9,762 bases of DNA. It comes from an uncultured bacterium. GTDB taxonomy: Bacteria > Patescibacteriota > Patescibacteriia > 2-12-FULL-60-25. The DNA lies in assembly GCA_937968025.1 (NCBI GenBank), contig CALBSL010000029.1:1-9762 (forward strand). The letters run 5' to 3'. This document shows, piece after piece, positions 5,766-9,762 of the stretch. The translations under genes and the position numbers were made by a program. The notes under the pieces are model-generated. The model was not told the origin of the DNA. It saw only the letters and a program-made list of their open reading frames with translations, and did not search any database. The first letter of the stretch is position 1. Each line of letters opens with the position of its first letter.

Positions 5766-5794
5766 TTGACGAATCATGAAAAAAATGATACTTA
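5766..5794 (+). promoter_or_regulatory. Promoter of the histidine-phosphatase-like gene
   Basis: TTGACG (5766-5771) and TACTTA (5789-5794) are separated by 17 bp. Transcription would start near 5801, immediately before GGAGG (5802-5806), which lies 5 nt from ATG 5812. The in-frame ATG 5776 lies inside the promoter and is not the start. Confidence 0.75.
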
Positions 5795-5811
5795 GTCTCA
5801 CGGAGGCCTCC

Positions 5812-6540
5812 ATGAACGACACGCCCAACACCCGCCCCTCGCTCCGAGTCCATCTCATCCGAAGCGCCGGAACACACAACCAGCTCAACGACATCATCCC
5901 CGCCACAGGGGACGCCATCAGCGAACTCGGCAAGGAACAGATCGGTGCGCTGGTCGACGAATGGTTGAGAGACAAGCCTCACATCGACGCCATCTACCAC
6001 TCACCCCTCCCTCGCGCTGTGCAGACCCTCAGGGAACTGCGCAAGGCGTTCCGCGCTGAAACACAAAGCCCGGAGGGGTTCCCGTCGCAAGAGACATTCA
6101 ACGCCATTCTCAGCATCTTCCGCCCCGGGCGCGTGGTCATGGAGCGTAACGACGACCGGCTCCGCGAGATCGATCGCGGCCCCCTGGGCGGATCTCCCCG
6201 CGACCAAGCCTATACCCCTGACGTGCTGCGCGAGATGCACCAACTCAACATGGACTATCGCTTCCCCGAGGGAGAATCCATGCATGACGTCGCTCAGCGC
6301 ATGCGATACTGGCTGGAGGAGGTGACGACCGAGGCGGTGAAGCACAACTGGAGTTCGATCGTGGCCATCACCCACGAGCTCGCCATCAAGTGCCTGCTAC
6401 AACGGCTGATCGGCCTGGATCCCCGCACGGCCTGGCTCCACGAGCTCCGACACACCTCGATCACCACGCTCGAGCTCGTGCATGGTAACTGGCGCCTCAT
6501 CCGCTTCAACGCCACCCCTCACCTCCCACCCGAGTGGTGA
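5812..6540 (+). CDS. Histidine-phosphatase (phosphoglycerate mutase-like) fold protein lacking the nucleophilic His
   Basis: 242 aa from ATG 5812, chosen for GGAGG 5 nt upstream. The fold signature is nearly complete: the N-terminal strand VHLIR (13-17), ISELGKEQIGAL in place of the usual LTxxGxxQA, YHSPLPRAVQT with R68, LREIDRGPLGG with E119, FPEGES, and VAITHELAIK with H188. In active members the first motif is R-H-G and its His becomes phosphorylated. Here it reads R17-S18-A19-G20-T21-H22, so the nucleophile is replaced by serine while the second arginine, the acidic residue and the second histidine remain. The protein is therefore probably catalytically dead or works differently, perhaps as a phospho-ligand sensor; H22 in the same loop is a remote substitute. 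It is a single-gene unit with its own promoter and terminator. Confidence 0.88.
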   Translation: MNDTPNTRPSLRVHLIRSAGTHNQLNDIIPATGDAISELGKEQIGALVDEWLRDKPHIDAIYHSPLPRAVQTLRELRKAFRAETQSPEGFPSQETFNAILSIFRPGRVVMERNDDRLREIDRGPLGGSPRDQAYTPDVLREMHQLNMDYRFPEGESMHDVAQRMRYWLEEVTTEAVKHNWSSIVAITHELAIKCLLQRLIGLDPRTAWLHELRHTSITTLELVHGNWRLIRFNATPHLPPEW

Positions 6541-6542
6541 CC

Positions 6543-6565
6543 CCCTCCAACCTGGAGGGATTTTT
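6543..6565 (+). terminator. Terminator of the histidine-phosphatase-like gene
   Basis: CCCTCCA, loop ACC, TGGAGGG, then ATTTTT. The stem begins 2 nt after the TGA stop. Its T run overlaps the -35 box of the tRNA promoter by 2 nt. Confidence 0.92.
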
Positions 6566-6592
6566 GCATCTTTCGTTCAAAATCGTTATGAT
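6564..6592 (+). promoter_or_regulatory. Promoter of tRNA-Ser(UGA)
   Basis: TTGCAT (6564-6569) and TATGAT (6587-6592) are separated by 17 bp. Transcription would start about 9 nt before the mature tRNA at 6608. Confidence 0.75.
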
Positions 6593-6607
6593 CCTCTCGC
6601 CATTCAC

Positions 6608-6697
6608 GGAAAGGTGGCTGAGTGGTCTAAAGCAACGGACTTGAAATCCGTCGTACGGGCAACCGTACCGCGAGTTCGAATCTCGCCCTTTCCGCCA
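6608..6697 (+). tRNA. tRNA-Ser (anticodon UGA)
   Basis: A complete 90-nt class II tRNA. The acceptor stem is GGAAAGG / CCTTTCC, then discriminator G and an encoded CCA (6695-6697). The anticodon stem ACGGA / TCCGT holds the loop CTTGAAA with UGA at 6642-6644, reading UCN serine codons. The variable arm CGTACGGGCAACCGTACCG forms a long hairpin, and the T arm contains GAGTTCGAATCTC. No T-rich terminator follows; a small hairpin ATGGC-TTT-GCCAT lies at 6719-6731, so the transcript may continue towards the GIY-YIG gene. Confidence 0.96.
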
Positions 6698-6774
6698 TTC
6701 GACGCGCTTCGCTTGCTTATGGCTTTGCCATCTACACAAGATCGGCCGATCCAAACAACGCAAGCTGAAGGGCG

Positions 6775-6839
6775 ACGAATGTTCTGAGCGCAGCAACGCG
6801 GAGTCGAAAAACTCCCACCGTTGAGCTACGGACATTCGT
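6775..6839 (+). repeat. Imperfect palindromic element upstream of the GIY-YIG gene
   Basis: Nested inverted repeats fold about 65 nt into one long hairpin: outer arms ACGAATGT (6775-6782) and ACATTCGT (6832-6839), a middle pair CAACG (6794-6798) and CGTTG (6819-6823), and an inner pair GGAGT (6800-6804) and ACTCC (6811-6815) around the loop CGAAAA. There is no T run, so it is not a standard terminator. It resembles palindromes of the GAGCGCAG...GGAGTCGAA type that I recall beside small GIY-YIG genes in other uncultivated bacteria. That recollection is unverified. Confidence 0.6.
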
Positions 6840-6877
6840 GCATCATGGAGGTCTACACACCTCGCCTCGTTCTTTCT

Positions 6878-7201
6878 ATGTCACCATGGCACGTCTACAT
6901 TCTTCGCTGTGGCGACGGAAGTCTCTATACTGGTATTTCCAATGATGTTGAGAGGCGCGTCAAACGACACAATACCGGTCGTGGCGCGGCCTACACTCGA
7001 AGCCATCTTCCCGTCGTGCTCATTTGGACAGAGGCGATGGAATCAGAATCTGCCGCTCGAAAGCGAGAAGCGCAGATCAAAGGCTGGAACAGACAACGGA
7101 AGCTGAATCTTGTCCTGCACGGACATCCAAACGGACCGATGAGTGTGCTTTCGAACGTCTTGCCGCCCCGCCCCGAACCTGGCACGATGGAGGCACTATG
7201 A
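6878..7201 (+). CDS. GIY-YIG domain endonuclease-like protein (UPF0213 / YhbQ type)
   Basis: 107 aa from ATG 6878. The GIY-YIG core is at the N-terminus: VYILRCGDGSLYTGI carries the two conserved tyrosines (Y7, Y17), followed by R26/R27 and HN in ERRVKRHNTG, and E64 in RKREAQIKGW, the expected metal-binding glutamate. These match the single-domain UPF0213 proteins, some of which show nuclease activity; the role here is unknown. Such proteins are often about 80-100 aa, and the last 25 residues (after KLNLV) are an unusual tail lying over the leader of the next gene. ATG 6845 is an alternative start, but the domain begins right after 6878. No good ribosome binding site precedes either. The stop overlaps the next start in an ATGA, so it is co-transcribed with the DoxX-like gene. 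Confidence 0.88.
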   Translation: MSPWHVYILRCGDGSLYTGISNDVERRVKRHNTGRGAAYTRSHLPVVLIWTEAMESESAARKREAQIKGWNRQRKLNLVLHGHPNGPMSVLSNVLPPRPEPGTMEAL

Positions 7202-7605
7202 AACTCTCCTCGCTCGCCACCATCGTCGGCAAGGTCCTCCTTTCCCTGCTCATGGTCACCCCTATTTTGGGGACGCTTGGCCTCTTTCCTGCGCCAACGC
7301 CTGACCTGTATGGCTCGCCTGAAGCCTTCCAGTTCATCACCCTGCTCATGGGCAGCGGCTACGTGATGTGGATGAGCACGGTCGTCTACCTGATCGCCTT
7401 GTTCTGTCTTTGGACCAAGCGTACGGCCCTGGCAGCGCTCCTCCTCTTGCCGATCACACTCAACATCGTTGGGTTCCATGCCTTTTTGGACACCGGCCTT
7501 TTCACCGCCGGAGCCATCATGGGTAATGTATTTCTCCTCTTGAACCTTGCCTTCTTGTGGCAACAGCGTGCCCAATACGCGACGCTCTGGAAGCGTCAGG
7601 CGTAG
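7198..7605 (+). CDS. DoxX-like four-helix membrane protein
   Basis: 135 aa, starting at ATG 7198, which overlaps the preceding stop (ATGA) and follows GGAGG at 7189-7193 by 4 nt. Four hydrophobic segments are visible: VGKVLLSLLMVTPILGTL (about 10-28), FITLLMGSGYVMWMSTVVYLIALFCLW (about 47-73), ALAALLLLPITLNIVGFHAF (about 78-98), and AGAIMGNVFLLLNLAFLWQQ (about 106-126). The block LLPITLNIVGFHAFLDTG, followed by a hydrophobic helix and a basic end, is characteristic of DoxX-like proteins. Their function is poorly defined; some relatives take part in redox or thiol stress handling. The SRPBCC gene 6 nt downstream continues the transcription unit. Confidence 0.85.
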   Translation: MKLSSLATIVGKVLLSLLMVTPILGTLGLFPAPTPDLYGSPEAFQFITLLMGSGYVMWMSTVVYLIALFCLWTKRTALAALLLLPITLNIVGFHAFLDTGLFTAGAIMGNVFLLLNLAFLWQQRAQYATLWKRQA

Positions 7606-7611
7606 CAAGTT

Positions 7612-8028
7612 ATGGCGCAACGTATCACGATTCAAACACCCGTTCATGCATCGCTTGAACGGGTGTGGTCTTCTTGGATCACTCCAGAAGATGTGACGCA
7701 CTGGAATCATGCCTCTCCGGATTGGCACTCGCCTCTCGGGACAAATGACTTCCGTGTTGGCGGCGCATTCCACTACACGATGGCCGCAAAAGATGGAAGC
7801 GCGTCATTTGATTTCTCTGGGACGTATACAGCTATTTTCCCAAAAACGCATATTGCGTCAGTGATGGCGGATGGTCGTACGATCGACGTGACGTTTGAAG
7901 AGACTTCTGATGGCGTGCTCGTGACCGAGACCTTCGAAGCAGAAACAGAGAACACCGAAGCACTTCAGCGGGCGGGCTGGCAAGCGATTCTCGAGAATTT
8001 TCGGGAGTACGTAGAAACAAAGGCTTAG
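7612..8028 (+). CDS. SRPBCC / AHSA1-like (START-fold) ligand-binding protein
   Basis: 138 aa, cytoplasmic. It has the pattern of the Activator of Hsp90 ATPase homolog 1-like branch: ITIQTPVHASLERVWSSWITPEDVTHWN at the start, the FRVGGAFHYTM strand with its GG turn, SFDFSGTYTAIFPKTHIAS, DVTFEE, VTETFEAE, and a C-terminal helix GWQAILENFREYVE. This fold makes a hydrophobic cavity for small ligands; the ligand is unknown. It starts at ATG 7612, 6 nt after the DoxX-like stop, with only weak purine content upstream, so coupled translation is likely. Its stop overlaps that of the convergent metallopeptidase gene by 4 nt, and no terminator separates them. Confidence 0.92.
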   Translation: MAQRITIQTPVHASLERVWSSWITPEDVTHWNHASPDWHSPLGTNDFRVGGAFHYTMAAKDGSASFDFSGTYTAIFPKTHIASVMADGRTIDVTFEETSDGVLVTETFEAETENTEALQRAGWQAILENFREYVETKA

Positions 8029-8567
8029 CGTAGGGCGTAATTCCGGCGAAGTTCCTGGCGGCAAACGCGATAGTCCGGAATGGTTTTTGCGACAAGCGTC
8101 CAAAATCTTGCCGAATGGTTCATTTCTCGCAAGTGACAAAGCTCATGAACGAGAAGATAGTCGACAAGCCTCTCGGGAAGGCGCAGAAGCTGCACATGAA
8201 AGTTCAGATTCCCCCGAATAGAACAGCTCCCCCATCGCGTGGTGAGCTGTTTTATGGTGACGCGATGATAGCTCACTCCATACACCCCTGCAAAATATTC
8301 AAGCCGCTCACGAATACGCGCAAGCGCTTCACGTTTCCGCTCAGGAAGCTCACGCGCAGAATACGCCGGGAGACGCTCGACCGTCTGACGTTGCATCTTC
8401 GCGAGAGCTCGCTCAATCCAGGATTTTTTCGCTTCTACAAACAGCTCTGCCGCCACCTGCGTCGTGTGACGAGGAATCGTGACGCGCACTCGCCCATCTC
8501 TATACACGGAAATCCGTAGATGATTCGCTCGAACGCTCCGAAAAAAATCGACGCACGACAAACTCAT
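8025..8567 (-). CDS. YgjP-like (DUF45) zinc metallopeptidase-domain protein
   Basis: 180 aa. The gluzincin-type motif HELCH at 141-145 with E142, followed by H151 in REMNHSARFW, is preceded by the family hallmark TTRWGSCS (109-116) and NLNFH. This matches the YgjP/WLM-like DUF45 group, linked by fold to M48-type proteases; the substrate is unknown and no membrane segment is seen. The N-terminal part is a beta-rich stretch (LRISVYRDGRVRVTIPR) and a long charged helix. It is somewhat shorter than many bacterial members but appears complete. The start is ATG 8567, with GGGG directly upstream, 7 nt after the stop of the GlsB-like gene, so the two are probably co-transcribed. Confidence 0.9.
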   Translation of the reverse strand: MSLSCVDFFRSVRANHLRISVYRDGRVRVTIPRHTTQVAAELFVEAKKSWIERALAKMQRQTVERLPAYSARELPERKREALARIRERLEYFAGVYGVSYHRVTIKQLTTRWGSCSIRGNLNFHVQLLRLPERLVDYLLVHELCHLREMNHSARFWTLVAKTIPDYRVCRQELRRNYALR

Positions 8568-8574
8568 ACCCCAT

Positions 8575-8823
8575 TTAGGACCTCAACGCACGAACGATCC
8601 CAAGAAGAATAACCGCGCCAAGGAGTGCCACCAAAAAACTATACAGATTAAACCCCGTGACACCGGTATTCCCGATGGTGCTCATAATCCATCCACCGAT
8701 GGTCGCACCGATAATCCCGATAAGAATATTGGCGAATACCCCCTGACTCGCATCCGTCTTCATGATAAGAGACGCGACCCACCCGACCAGGGCCCCAAAA
8801 AGGATCCAAAGAAGAATACCCAT
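8575..8823 (-). CDS. GlsB/YeaQ/YmgE-family (transglycosylase-associated) membrane protein
   Basis: 82 aa from ATG 8823. The opening MGILLWILFGALVGWVASLIMK, the central GVFANILIGIIGATIGGWI, and the final LYSFLVALLGAVILLGIVRAL are three hydrophobic segments with the glycine spacing of this family. These small inner-membrane proteins are often stress-induced; their biochemical role is not established. The frame extends upstream to TTG 8886, but that codon belongs to the putative -35 box and family members begin at MGI. No strong ribosome binding site is seen. The YgjP-like gene follows after 7 nt. Confidence 0.92.
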   Translation of the reverse strand: MGILLWILFGALVGWVASLIMKTDASQGVFANILIGIIGATIGGWIMSTIGNTGVTGFNLYSFLVALLGAVILLGIVRALRS

Positions 8824-8857
8824 AGACTGTATACGCTTAAGGATTAGTACCGTCTTC

Positions 8858-8886
8858 ATCACATACCTAACTGGATTTTCCGTCAA
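8858..8886 (-). promoter_or_regulatory. Promoter of the GlsB-like / YgjP-like pair
   Basis: On the minus strand TTGACG (8886-8881) begins on the base right after the comF stop, and TGTGAT (8863-8858) follows after 17 bp. The leader would be about 28 nt. It would allow the pair to be expressed separately from comF. Confidence 0.45.
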
Positions 8887-9600
8887 CTACGTCGTTCCCG
8901 AAAAGGCTCCGGTGAAGCAGGCAACGCTGGGAGCGCCGGCGCGGGTGCAGGCTTCCGCAGCGGCCTGAATGGTGGCTCCGGTGGTGTAAACGTCGTCCAC
9001 GAGCAGGATTCGAGAGGTGAGCGGCTTTGGGAGAAAGAAGGCGTGTTCCGCCGCCCGTTCTCGGGCGCCCTTGGTAAGAAATCCCGCTTGTGCGGATCCA
9101 CCCGTCCGCCGAAGGAGACGACCACGACCATCTTGCGCCTCAGGGAGCAAATCTTGAACGAGACTGAACCACACGCCCATATGATCGCCACCTCGAGTAT
9201 TGATGTGCTCAGGGTTTGTCGGGATAGGAAGAATCATCCAGCCTTCTCCCATCCCAAACGGCCAGCGCGGCGTGATGCGCGTACGATAGCGCTCGAGAAC
9301 CGAGCGAAGATGCGGCGTAAGCACCTCAAGCCGTTCGTATTTGAGCCCTCGAATAAGCTCTTGCCATGGACGCTCTGCGTAGGCGCAGACGGAAAAAACC
9401 TCCGGAATCAGCGGCGCTCGACCAGATGGAAGCAAGGGGGCTGGCTTAGGCCCGTCAAACACGGGAATCGCCTGCGAACAATCCGCACAAAGCCAAGCAC
9501 ACGGAACATCGCAACTAAGGCAATGTTCCGGGTACAAAAGCTCGCTCACGAGCTCCGTTAGAGCGGCAAGTCGCCCCATGTGAGGGAGGTTGCGATCCAC
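8887..9600 (-). CDS. comF: ComF-family phosphoribosyltransferase-like protein
   Basis: 237 aa from GTG 9600, or 230 aa from ATG 9579. The N-terminal zinc-ribbon knuckles are CLSC (C27, C30) and CADC (C38, C41). The middle carries LIRGLKYERLEVL and ILPIPTNPEH, and the type I phosphoribosyltransferase signature VDDVYTTGAT is at 201-210. ComF proteins support uptake of transforming DNA, in Bacillus within a late competence operon; in many bacteria comF stands alone and its role is less clear. I prefer GTG 9600 because AGGGTG lies about 6 nt upstream, while nothing suitable precedes 9579. Either start overlaps the 3' end of the upstream gene, implying one transcript. Confidence 0.95.
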   Translation of the reverse strand: MDRNLPHMGRLAALTELVSELLYPEHCLSCDVPCAWLCADCSQAIPVFDGPKPAPLLPSGRAPLIPEVFSVCAYAERPWQELIRGLKYERLEVLTPHLRSVLERYRTRITPRWPFGMGEGWMILPIPTNPEHINTRGGDHMGVWFSLVQDLLPEAQDGRGRLLRRTGGSAQAGFLTKGARERAAEHAFFLPKPLTSRILLVDDVYTTGATIQAAAEACTRAGAPSVACFTGAFSGTT

Positions 9601-9761
9601 GTGTCACCCTGTTTTTGCAACTGCATCGTGGCACGACGGAGACGCGTTGCAGACGTACCTCCATCCTGTGTTACTTGTTGCGTATCAACCTCTACTTGCA
9701 CTGTCGAGGCAGAGCGAACCAGCACGTCCTGAGTCAGACGAGCGGAAAGCGCGCGAGTAGA
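9558..9761 (-). CDS. C-terminal fragment of an unrecognised protein
   Basis: An open frame of 67 codons enters from the right edge and ends with TAA at 9560-9558. It overlaps the start of comF by 43 nt (GTG) or 22 nt (ATG). The visible part alternates polar and hydrophobic residues (LVRSASTVQVEVDTQQV, TMQLQKQGDTWIATSLTW), suggesting beta strands, and ends GDLPL. The family cannot be named from the tail. No other start or ribosome binding site for comF appears outside it, supporting real co-transcription. Confidence 0.65.
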   Translation of the reverse strand, partial: STRALSARLTQDVLVRSASTVQVEVDTQQVTQDGGTSATRLRRATMQLQKQGDTWIATSLTWGDLPL

Positions 9762-9762
9762 G

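Noticed and set aside
3086..6565. Integron-like gene cassette array
   Set aside because: The single-gene units look cassette-like, but no attC-type imperfect palindromes and no integrase gene are visible in the window.
6719..6731. Hairpin ATGGC-TTT-GCCAT as terminator of tRNA-Ser(UGA)
   Set aside because: Five base pairs and no T run after it; too weak to call a terminator.
6482..6787. Open frame reading through tRNA-Ser on the plus strand (contains VAEWSKATDLKSVVRATVPRV)
   Set aside because: This peptide is the familiar false translation of a serine tRNA gene; the minus-strand frame at 6506-6835 is likewise an artefact.
6991..7773. 260-codon minus-strand open frame
   Set aside because: It crosses three well-supported plus-strand genes with recognisable domains; its translation is low-complexity and charged.
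9043..9561. 172-codon plus-strand open frame
   Set aside because: Antisense to comF, which has zinc-knuckle and phosphoribosyltransferase motifs.

Overview
The window is bacterial and uses the standard genetic code: three genes end in TGA directly in front of a terminator hairpin. The small genes, tRNA genes with encoded CCA ends, a UPF0213-type GIY-YIG protein, ComF and a GlsB-like protein fit an uncultivated bacterium, possibly Patescibacteria (CPR). That placement is an inference; no marker gene here settles it.

Layout. Positions 1-2030 (minus strand) hold a MazG-like nucleotide pyrophosphohydrolase followed 3 nt later by a long protein that runs off the left edge. It joins a PD-(D/E)XK nuclease-like domain to a DUF2075 superfamily 1 helicase. 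This pair is the best candidate for a defence or nucleic-acid-quality module, and it is visibly more AT-rich than what follows. Positions 2113-2779 (plus) hold two small membrane proteins of unknown function. A C-rich leader precedes them, and an alternating inverted-repeat cluster follows at 2795-2853. A minus-strand tRNA-Ser(GCU) with its own promoter and terminator lies at 2909-3000.

Positions 3086-6565 (plus) hold four one-gene transcription units, each with a sigma70-type promoter (16-17 bp spacer), one gene, and a hairpin terminator 1-4 nt after the stop codon. The first two genes are diverged tandem paralogs of an unrecognised family whose promoter, leader and terminator are nearly identical. 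The third resembles zinc-dependent phospholipase C proteins and has an almost leaderless mRNA. The fourth is a histidine-phosphatase-fold protein that has lost its nucleophilic histidine. tRNA-Ser(UGA) follows at 6608-6697.

Positions 6775-8028 (plus) hold a palindromic element and then a compact run of GIY-YIG protein, DoxX-like membrane protein and SRPBCC/AHSA1-like protein. Positions 8025-9761 (minus) hold the 3' end of an unknown gene, comF, a GlsB/YeaQ-type membrane protein and a YgjP-type metallopeptidase. The plus and minus runs meet with overlapping stop codons at 8025-8028.

Promoters, terminators and domain calls come from reading motifs by eye; no database search was possible.
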